From assembly GCA_046582635.1 (NCBI GenBank), contig JAYGEA010000186.1, positions 1 to 12,375 on the forward strand: a stretch of 12,375 nucleotides of DNA, in the 5' to 3' direction. The notes below the pieces were generated by a model. It ran no database searches, was not told the origin of the DNA, and saw only the letters and a program-made list of their open reading frames with translations. Shown piece after piece: positions 1 through 5,580 of the stretch (its first letter is position 1; each line of letters begins with the position of its first letter). This stretch comes from GCA-2731375 sp046582635 (GTDB lineage: Bacteria; Pseudomonadota; Alphaproteobacteria; GCA-2731375). A program made the translations under genes and the position numbers.

Positions 1-118
1 GATCAGCTTGTTAAGCTCATCAAGGCGCTTGAGAGAGACATCCCAGTCAAAGATGCCTCCTTAGAAGGACCAGGTTCTGGCCGATCTGGTTTGCGAGGGT
101 TTCGGCTTCGGCGCGCAT
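1..118 (-). CDS. prfB: Peptide chain release factor 2 (RF2), N-terminal part, with programmed +1 frameshift
   Basis: Only the 5' end lies in the window; the gene runs off the left edge. From the ATG at 118-116 the zero frame gives MRAEAETLANQIGQNLVLLR and then RHL, and stops at an in-frame TGA (49-47). Skipping one base at T49 continues into the other frame as DWDVSLKRLDELNKLI, which runs open to base 1. The join LLRRHL/DWDVSLKRLDELN is the typical RF2 N-terminus (E. coli has YLDYD at this point). RF2 recognises UGA and UAA stop codons and releases the finished peptide from the ribosome; UGA in its own message makes synthesis self-limiting. A GGAGAG Shine-Dalgarno at 129-124 supports the start. 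The gene begins 25 bp after the mrcA stop, on the same strand, so co-transcription with mrcA is likely. The short length is caused by the window edge and is not a truncation. Confidence 0.93.
46..61 (-). promoter_or_regulatory. prfB programmed +1 ribosomal frameshift site
   Basis: Read on the minus strand the site is AGG AGG CAT CTT TGA C. The AGGAGG element (61-56) acts as an internal Shine-Dalgarno, followed by a 3-nt spacer, the slippery CTT codon (52-50), the UGA stop (49-47) and a C at 46 that gives a weak stop context. The arrangement and spacing match the E. coli prfB site (AGG GGG TAT CTT TGA C). When RF2 is scarce, termination at UGA is slow, the tRNA-Leu slips forward by one base, and full-length RF2 is made. 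This is an established mechanism. Here every element is visible and the +1 frame encodes the conserved DWD sequence immediately. Confidence 0.95.
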
Positions 119-123
119 GCAAT

Positions 124-129
124 CTCTCC
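124..129 (-). promoter_or_regulatory. Ribosome binding site of prfB
   Basis: GGAGAG on the minus strand, 5 nt before the ATG at 118. It supports that start and lies in the 25-bp gap after the mrcA stop codon. Confidence 0.7.
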
Positions 130-143
130 ACTACGAACTATTA

Positions 144-2567
144 CTAATACAGACCGCCCGTGCCGGCCCGTTTGCTGCCGCTAATTGCCCCGGCGGCAAG
201 GGTGCCGTCAAGCACCGGTGCGGAATTTTCCGGCACGGTGCCCGGTTTGAAGGCTTCCAAAACCACGCGGCGGTCGCCGGGCATGGCCGGCAGGCCCGTG
301 GCGCCGGCAATCCGCACCAGTTCGATACCGGGGGGAATACGGAATGGTATCGCCGGCTGCCGGGCCAGCGCCTGGGCCATGAAATCGCGAAATACCGGCA
401 CCGCGACGGAGCTGCCGGTCTCCCGCCGGCCCAGGCTGCGCGGGCTGTCGAAGCCGATATAGACCCCCACCGCCAGATCGGGGGAGAAGCCCATGAACCA
501 GGTGTCGCGGCTTTTGTTGGTGGTGCCGGTCTTGCCCGCCAGGGGCTTGCCCACCTTGCGGATGCGGATGCCCGTGCCGCGCTGCACCACGCCTTCCAGC
601 ATGGAGACGACCTGATAGGCGGTGGTTGGGTGGATCACTTGAGCGCGAAGGTCGGGCACGGCGGGCGTTTCCTGGCCGTGCCAACCGGACGAGACGCAGC
701 CCGGACAGTCACGGCCGTCATGGCGGAACACGGTGCGGCCGCGGCGATCCTGAATACGGTCGATCAAGGTCGGCACCACGCGTTTGCCGCCATTGACCAG
801 CATGGCATAAGCCGTGGTCAGTCGCAGCAGCGTGGTTTCCCCCGCGCCCAGAGCCATGGGCAGCAGCAGGGGCATGTCCGCCATGATGCCGAAGCGGCCG
901 GCGTAATCCACCACCTTGTCCATGCCGATATAGTTGGCCAGACGCACGGTCATCAGGTTGCGGGATTTCTCGATGCCCAGACGCAGGGTGGAGGGGCCGT
1001 AGAACCGCTTGGTATAGTTGGCCGGCTTCCACTTGCCCTGCCCCTTGCCCGCGTCGATGACAAAGGGCGCGTCCAGCACCATGGATGACGGCGTGAAGCC
1101 GTTCTCCAGGGCGGCGGCATAAACAAACGGTTTGAAGGCGGAGCCCGGTTGCCGCTTGGCCTGGGTGGCCCGGTTGAACTGCGAGGCTTTGTAGGAATAG
1201 CCCCCCGCCATGGCCAGCACCCGCCCGGTGTGCGGATCCATGGCGATCAGGGCGCCATTGATGGCGGGGATCTGTTGCAGACTAAAGGTGCCGGGCTGAT
1301 AATTCTCCGCCTCTTTCCCCACCGCGGCGACCGCCACCACATCACCCACCGCCAGCACATCGCCGGGCCGGCGCACCCGTGGCCCCCGGGTCTCGCCCTT
1401 GCGCCAGGCCCGGGCCCAGATCATCTGAGGCAGGGGAATGATGCCTTCAACGCCGTTGGAAAACCCAATATCAGCCCCCTCGCCATGCAATTCCAGGACC
1501 ACGGCCATATACCAGCTGCCAATCGCCGGCGGGATGGCAACCTTGGCCAGGGCGTCCAGCCAGTTCTCCATATCCTCGATCCGGGCCAAGGGGCCGCGCC
1601 AGCCATGGCGTCGGTCATAGGCCACCAGGCCGGCGCGGAGATTGCTGTCCGCGATGGCCTGCAGGGCCGGCTCCAACGTGGTGCGGACGGACAGGCCGTC
1701 TTCGTACAGGCGTTTCTGGCCATAGCGCTCAAGCAATTTCCGCCGGACTTCCTCGGCGAAATAATCCGCCGCCAATATGCGGGTCGGATCGGGCCGGCGC
1801 ATCAACAGGGCGCGGGCCGCGCCGCGGGAGGCTTCCAGGGGGCTGATGACGCCATTCACGGCCATCCGGCTCAAAACCCAATCCCGCCGTGTCTCGGCTG
1901 CCTTGCGATTGCGAATGGGGTGATAATTATTCGGCGCCTTGGGCAAGGCGGCCAGAAAGGCGGTTTCCTCCAGGTTCAATTCAATCAGGGACTTGTCGAA
2001 ATAGTTCAGGGCGGCGGCGGCGACGCCATAACTGCCGATCCCGAGGTATATTTCATTGAGATATAATTCCAGGATACGGTCCTTGGAGAAGGCCTGTTCG
2101 ATGCGGAAGGCCAGTATGGCCTCCTTGATCTTGCGGGTAATGGAGACCTCGTTGGTCAGCAGGAAGTTCTTCGCCACCTGCTGGGTAATGGTCGAGGCCC
2201 CAACGGGCCGGCGTTTGCCGCCGCTGACCAGGTTTTTGACATTGCGAAACATGGCCGAGGCGATGCCGGCGAAATCTATCCCGGGATGGGTGTAGAAGGT
2301 CTTGTCTTCGGCCGAGAGAAAGGCCTGGATAACGCGCCGGGGTATAGCGGCGATAGGCACGAAAAGGCGCCGCTGATGGGCGAATTCCCCTATCAGGGTA
2401 CCGTCGCCCGCATGCACCCGGCTCATCACCGCGGGACGATAGTCGGCCAGCTGGGCGTAATCGGGCAGGTCTCGGCCGAACCGCCATAGGACATACAGGC
2501 CGCCCCCGCCGCCCAGCACCGCCAGCAGCAGAAGCAGCGAAAACATGATGGCCAGAAATTTTATCAT
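144..2567 (-). CDS. mrcA: Penicillin-binding protein 1A, bifunctional transglycosylase/transpeptidase
   Basis: An inner-membrane enzyme that polymerises glycan strands from lipid II and cross-links the peptides. The 807 residues begin with a membrane anchor (about 4-28). The GT51 transglycosylase domain follows: catalytic Glu87 in AEDKTFYTHPG, GASTITQQVAKN (123-134), RKIKEAILAFRIEQ (145-158), KDRILELYLNEIYLG (162-176). An OB-like region (about 320-430) precedes the transpeptidase domain: SXXK Ser476-Lys479 in QPGSAFKP, SXN Ser535-Asn537, KTG 679-681. All catalytic motifs are intact. A CPGC pair at 621-624 lies in a transpeptidase-domain insert; I recall similar inserts in other alphaproteobacterial PBP1a proteins. 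The alternative start Met8 would leave a shorter cytoplasmic stub; neither start has a strong Shine-Dalgarno. prfB follows after 25 bp and a broken pirin gene lies upstream. The family call is very secure; mrcA (ponA) rather than mrcB rests on domain layout and neighbours. Confidence 0.96.
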   Translation of the reverse strand: MIKFLAIMFSLLLLLAVLGGGGGLYVLWRFGRDLPDYAQLADYRPAVMSRVHAGDGTLIGEFAHQRRLFVPIAAIPRRVIQAFLSAEDKTFYTHPGIDFAGIASAMFRNVKNLVSGGKRRPVGASTITQQVAKNFLLTNEVSITRKIKEAILAFRIEQAFSKDRILELYLNEIYLGIGSYGVAAAALNYFDKSLIELNLEETAFLAALPKAPNNYHPIRNRKAAETRRDWVLSRMAVNGVISPLEASRGAARALLMRRPDPTRILAADYFAEEVRRKLLERYGQKRLYEDGLSVRTTLEPALQAIADSNLRAGLVAYDRRHGWRGPLARIEDMENWLDALAKVAIPPAIGSWYMAVVLELHGEGADIGFSNGVEGIIPLPQMIWARAWRKGETRGPRVRRPGDVLAVGDVVAVAAVGKEAENYQPGTFSLQQIPAINGALIAMDPHTGRVLAMAGGYSYKASQFNRATQAKRQPGSAFKPFVYAAALENGFTPSSMVLDAPFVIDAGKGQGKWKPANYTKRFYGPSTLRLGIEKSRNLMTVRLANYIGMDKVVDYAGRFGIMADMPLLLPMALGAGETTLLRLTTAYAMLVNGGKRVVPTLIDRIQDRRGRTVFRHDGRDCPGCVSSGWHGQETPAVPDLRAQVIHPTTAYQVVSMLEGVVQRGTGIRIRKVGKPLAGKTGTTNKSRDTWFMGFSPDLAVGVYIGFDSPRSLGRRETGSSVAVPVFRDFMAQALARQPAIPFRIPPGIELVRIAGATGLPAMPGDRRVVLEAFKPGTVPENSAPVLDGTLAAGAISGSKRAGTGGLY

Positions 2568-2615
2568 TATGGAATCCAGGGGCCCAATTGAGGCTGAAAA
2601 TCAAGTCTGTAAACA

Positions 2616-2643
2616 ATTATCCCGTGCCAACATCGCCTGCCAG
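2616..2643 (-). promoter_or_regulatory. Candidate sigma70-type promoter for mrcA-prfB
   Basis: On the minus strand CTGGCA (2643-2638) and GATAAT (2621-2616) are separated by 16 bp. They match 4/6 and 5/6 of the TTGACA/TATAAT consensus. The predicted transcript start near 2609 would give a leader of about 42 nt before the mrcA ATG. The site lies in the 114-bp gap between the pirin stop and mrcA. This is inferred from sequence only. Confidence 0.35.
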
Positions 2644-2681
2644 TATCCCATGTTTGTGGCGGCTTCAAGGCGTATCGGCCA

Positions 2682-3739
2682 TCATGTCTCCTCCCCGACC
2701 GTACCATTCTCCACTCTGCCATCGGAAAATTTGGCGAACCGGCCCCTGTCGTGCGGATGAACCGGGCCATGGGAGGGCCATTGCCAACCACCAAATCCGG
2801 TGCGCTGGTAGTCCATGAAGGCTTGCTCCAATTCCGCGCGGCTGTTCATGACGAAGGGGCCATGATGGGCCACCGGTTCATTGATCGGTCGGCCCTGCAG
2901 CAGCAGAATTTCAGCTTCCGCCCCGCCGTTGCGAAAGTCCACCTGGGCCTCCGCCGCCCAGACCATGCCGTTCGGGGCGGCGAAATCGCGACCGGCCAAA
3001 TTCAGGCTCTCGCCCTTGAAAAAGAATATTTGCCAATTATGTGCCGGATCGGCCGGGGGCAGGGTCCAGGCGGCACCGGGGGCCATTTTGATGGTCCAGA
3101 TAACCACGCCATTGTCCCTGTCCCTGGCCCAGGAATGGGGCGGTGGTTGGGGTGGGGCGGCGCCACCCCATTCCTGGGCCAGGGCGCCGCAATAGCTGAC
3201 CACCTCTGTCTCCCGGCCCCGGTCATCGGTGACCACGGCACGGGGAATATCGGGCTGCCAGAACATGGCGAAATGAGCTTCCACCAATTGTACCGGGCCG
3301 GCAGGTTCAGCCAAATCTGAAACAGCTCCGTATGATTGCCGCCCGTGCGCCGGCGCAGGGGGAACATTTCCGAATGGACAATGCCGCGCCCAGCGGTCAT
3401 CCATTGCAGATCTCCCTCGCCAAAGCGGGCGCAGGCGCCCATGGAATCCGCATGATCGATATAGCCATGGCGGGCCACGGTCACCGTTTCGAAGCCGCGA
3501 TGGGGATGCTGGGGGAAGCCCGGCACTCGGTCGCCGTGATACATGCTCCACCCATCCCGGCCGCTGAAATCCTGGCCGATGGCGCGCCCGGCGAGGGATG
3601 TGGCCGGGGCCATGTCATCATCGCCATCGGGGTAGGCATCGTTGTGGTAGGCGCAAAACAAAAACGGATCCAGGGTCGGCCAATGGCTGCCCAATGGCGT
3701 GATATCCAACAGACCGGTTTCGTTCATCCCTACCCCCAT
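2682..3739 (-). pseudogene. Pirin family protein, broken by a single-base frameshift
   Basis: Pirins are cupin-fold iron proteins, some with quercetinase activity and some with regulatory roles; no role can be assigned here. The N-terminal half is read from ATG 3739 (MGVGMNETGLLDITPLG). It contains the pirin metal-binding signature: His78 and His80 in QHPHRGFET, His122 and Glu124 in GIVHSEM. The match continues to LFQIWLNLPARY at about 3290. From base 3287 onward the family match shifts to another frame, starting LVEAHFAMFWQPDIPRAVV and running to TGA 2684-2682. Restoring one base in the AA at 3289-3288 would read LPARYKLVEAHF, the expected pirin sequence, and give about 352 residues. As it stands, the first frame runs on with unrelated residues to about 3002. 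Alternative starts are ATG 3727 and ATG 3772. The lesion could be a recent inactivation or a sequencing error; the intact reading on both sides favours one of these over old decay. The gene lies between amiC and mrcA, on their strand. Confidence 0.85.
3122..3184. repeat. 19-bp perfect inverted repeat inside the pirin gene
   Basis: CCCTGGCCCAGGAATGGGG at 3122-3140 is exactly complementary in reverse to 3166-3184, with a 25-nt spacer. After one mismatch, four further pairs (3142-3145 with 3161-3164, one of them G-T) extend the stem inward. The spacer on the plus strand is rich in G runs. The repeat lies within the second reading frame of the pirin gene and encodes ALAQEWGG...PPHSWARD on the sense strand. 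There is no T-tract after it, so it is not a standard intrinsic terminator. Confidence 0.9.
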
Positions 3740-3740
3740 C

Positions 3741-3765
3741 GCCTTGCCTTGCCGTGCCGTGCCGC
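3741..3765. repeat. Pentanucleotide tandem repeat at the pirin ribosome binding site
   Basis: Five successive 5-bp units on the plus strand: GCCTT, GCCTT, GCCGT, GCCGT, GCCGC. Read in the direction of the pirin gene this is GCGGC ACGGC ACGGC AAGGC AAGGC, one base before the ATG at 3739. The AAGG copies are the only Shine-Dalgarno-like sequence for that start. Repeats of this size can change copy number by slippage. Confidence 0.8.
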
Positions 3766-3791
3766 AAAGCATGCCAGAACTTGGCCGACAG

Positions 3792-3836
3792 GGCTATGAT
3801 TCCCGTGGCTATCGCGCCTGGGGCTATGACTTCTGG
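3792..3836. repeat. Three degenerate 15-bp tandem units over the amiC stop codon
   Basis: GGCTAT recurs at 3792, 3807 and 3822 with an exact 15-bp period. The outer units share GGCTATGA. The third unit covers the amiC stop codon (TAG, 3826-3824) and the other two fill the gap towards the pirin gene. No function is evident. Confidence 0.5.
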
Positions 3837-5008
3837 GCCTTGAAATAATTTTCCACGGCGCGGGCAATGGCGGCGGCGATGGCGGCGCGGGATTTGGAAC
3901 TGGTCAGCATGCGCTCATCCCGGCGGTTGGAGAGATAACCCAGTTCGATCAGAACAGAAGGCACGTCCGGCGCCTTCAGGACGACGAAGCCGGCAAACCG
4001 GTGTGGTTTGCGCCGCATGTGGATCAACTGGCGCAATTCCGGCACCAGGGCCGTGGCGAATTTCGCGGAATAATTCATCGTCTCGCGCTGGGTCAGGTCG
4101 ATCAGGATCGAGGTGACTTCATCATCATGGCCCTTCAGGTTCAGACCGGCGATCAGGTCGGCGCGGTTTTCCTTGGCCGCCAGGGCCGCGGCTTCCTTGT
4201 CGGAGGCATTTTCCGACAAAGTATAAATGCCGCCGCCGCGAACCCTCCGGTTGGCAATCGAATCAGCGTGGATTGAAATGAACAAATCCGCCCCCGCCGC
4301 CCGCGCCATGGCGACCCGCCGCCGCAAGGGGACAAAGCTGTCCCGTACCCGGGTCAGGCGCACCCGCTGACGCCCCCCCTTCAAAATGGCCTTGCGGACC
4401 TGCCGCGCCATGCCCAGGGTGACCCGCTTTTCGAATATGCCGCTGATCCCGATGGCGCCCGGATCGACGCCGCCATGGCCGGGATCGATCATCACCAATG
4501 GTTTCTGCGTTGGCGCGCGCTTGGTTTTGGCGGTGATGGACGGCGCCGGCGCTGGGCGCGGCTGTTTCGGCGGCAGACGCAAATTCGCCAGGAAAGCTTG
4601 CCGCGTGGACCGCTTCAAATCGATCACCAGGCGCGGGCCGTGGCCGCCGGAGGCCGGGATAATGAACGATTTCGCCACTAGTGCCGGGCCGGTCAAATCC
4701 AGCACAACCCGCGCATTGCCAGCCTGATACTGGCCATAACGCAAACCAGTGATCAGGCCGCCATGACGGCGGGCGGCGGCGGGGACCTGCCAGGAGATAT
4801 CGGGCAGGTCGACAACGATACGGTACGGGTCCGCCAAGGCAAAAATCTGGTGGCGGACGTTGCCGGAGAAATCCAACACCAGACGGGTTTTGTCCCGGTG
4901 AACGCCAATCCGGATATCCTGGGCAATCAATTCCGCCGATGTGACCGATGGCAGGAAACAGGCAGCGCCGGTTAAAAGAATTAGCAGATATCTAATATAA
5001 AGCTTCAT
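3824..5008 (-). CDS. amiC: N-acetylmuramoyl-L-alanine amidase with AMIN domain
   Basis: A periplasmic zinc amidase that cuts the bond between N-acetylmuramic acid and L-alanine in peptidoglycan, normally at the division septum to separate daughter cells. The 394 residues begin with a signal peptide (about 1-25, cleavage near SVTSA/EL). An AMIN domain (about 27-135) targets the protein to the septal wall. A proline- and basic-rich linker (about 145-170) precedes the Amidase_3 catalytic domain (171-390). Zinc and catalytic residues are His178 in IDPGHGGVDPGA, Glu193, His247 in SIHAD and Glu355 in LIELGYLSN, all present. The domain lacks a C-terminal LysM or SPOR module. The ATG at 5008 gives a good signal peptide, although the Shine-Dalgarno is weak. 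It is transcribed divergently from rne, with the pirin gene and mrcA downstream. amiC is used for the AMIN plus Amidase_3 architecture; AmiA/B/C orthology is not resolved. Confidence 0.94.
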   Translation of the reverse strand: MKLYIRYLLILLTGAACFLPSVTSAELIAQDIRIGVHRDKTRLVLDFSGNVRHQIFALADPYRIVVDLPDISWQVPAAARRHGGLITGLRYGQYQAGNARVVLDLTGPALVAKSFIIPASGGHGPRLVIDLKRSTRQAFLANLRLPPKQPRPAPAPSITAKTKRAPTQKPLVMIDPGHGGVDPGAIGISGIFEKRVTLGMARQVRKAILKGGRQRVRLTRVRDSFVPLRRRVAMARAAGADLFISIHADSIANRRVRGGGIYTLSENASDKEAAALAAKENRADLIAGLNLKGHDDEVTSILIDLTQRETMNYSAKFATALVPELRQLIHMRRKPHRFAGFVVLKAPDVPSVLIELGYLSNRRDERMLTSSKSRAAIAAAIARAVENYFKAQKS

Positions 5009-5336
5009 GGTACATCTAGTGTCCGCGAATCGCTAAGCCACGATATCCAATGTCATCGACCATGGCCATGGGGCACGGTGTTTGGCTCACGATTTCGGCA
5101 CTCATTGTTGGCGGTTGGTATTTTTGTTTGGGAAAACGGCTTATGAAGCGTATATCATAATGCTTGTGTATTAGTTCCGTCATCGTTTCGTCGAATGTTT
5201 GCATTTGGCGATGGCGTGGTGGCGAAGACCGGCTTGTTGCGGCCCACCGATTCATGTCGCGGCCGTGATGATGCGGTCAACGCCGTTACGCGCTGGGCTT
5301 GGCGGATTGGATAGGTGAATTCGAAGCCAGGTTCGC

Positions 5337-5366
5337 CTTTCCGCCGAAACAACATACGGCGGGAGG
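5337..5366 (+). repeat. Hairpin upstream of rne, 10-bp stem
   Basis: Bases 5337-5346 pair with 5357-5366 (core CCGCCG/CGGCGG, two G-U pairs at the base) around the loop AAACAACATA. It would be part of an rne leader only if transcription starts upstream of it. Confidence 0.45.
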
Positions 5367-5450
5367 ACGGACGGGCAATGGTAGAAGGATCCTCGTCCTG
5401 GCCGGTCAGGGCAGGGAAGCGGCGCATTTGCACCGCATCCATGACCTAGA

Positions 5451-5475
5451 CGAAATTGTTTTTGCAACAAATTCG
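5451..5475. repeat. Imperfect inverted repeat 20 bp upstream of the rne promoter box
   Basis: CGAAATTGTT (5451-5460) and AACAAATTCG (5466-5475) pair at 9 of 10 positions around the 5-nt loop TTTGC. The single mismatch is A5455/A5471. It is AT-rich compared with its surroundings. It could be an operator or a leader hairpin; the sequence alone cannot separate these. Confidence 0.55.
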
Positions 5476-5494
5476 GATCGCGCCGTTTGACGAG

Positions 5495-5526
5495 TTGATA
5501 TCCCCATTAGCCGGCTTCGCTATAAT
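5495..5526 (+). promoter_or_regulatory. Candidate rne promoter with perfect TATAAT
   Basis: TATAAT at 5521-5526 is a perfect -10 consensus in a GC-rich genome. The nearest -35-like element, TTGATA at 5495-5500, is 20 bp away, longer than the usual 16-18 bp. No TGN extension precedes the -10. Transcription from about 5533 would give an rne leader of under 50 nt, far shorter than the long regulatory leader of E. coli rne. Confidence 0.4.
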
Positions 5527-5580
5527 TAGGGACCGCAACATCGGACAGAAATGTACCGGATGGTGGCGGGCATGAAAAAT

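Larger units (their letters stand above)
5009..5580. other. Divergent amiC/rne intergenic region, no convincing gene
   Basis: No open frame here resembles a known protein, and those present overlap one another and lack ribosome binding sites. It is less GC-rich than the flanks near 5100-5180 and 5450-5530. A possible minus-strand promoter for amiC is ATGACG (5183-5178) and TATGAT (5159-5154) with an 18-bp spacer, which would give a leader of about 140 nt; this is weak. A 12-bp palindrome CCATGGCCATGG lies at 5060-5071 and a TTATGA/TCATAA inverted repeat at 5141-5160. The rne-proximal promoter box and hairpins are listed separately. Confidence 0.6.

Noticed and set aside
117..2066. Long plus-strand open frames opposite mrcA (117-1088 and 1149-2066)
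   Set aside because: They are antisense to a full-length PBP1a with all catalytic motifs. Their composition (runs of G, H, Q, A) is what antisense of GC-rich coding DNA produces.
2751..3799. Plus-strand open frames across the pirin gene
   Set aside because: The minus strand carries clear pirin motifs; the plus-strand products show no recognisable domain.
4197..4219. TTGTCGGA/TCCGACAA hairpin in amiC
   Set aside because: An 8-bp stem inside conserved coding sequence with no T-tract; it can arise by chance at this GC content.
5016..5490. Possible small genes in the amiC-rne gap, such as 5299-5490 (+) and 5155-5442 (-)
   Set aside because: They overlap one another, lack ribosome binding sites and resemble no family I know. 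Their length is expected by chance in GC-rich DNA.
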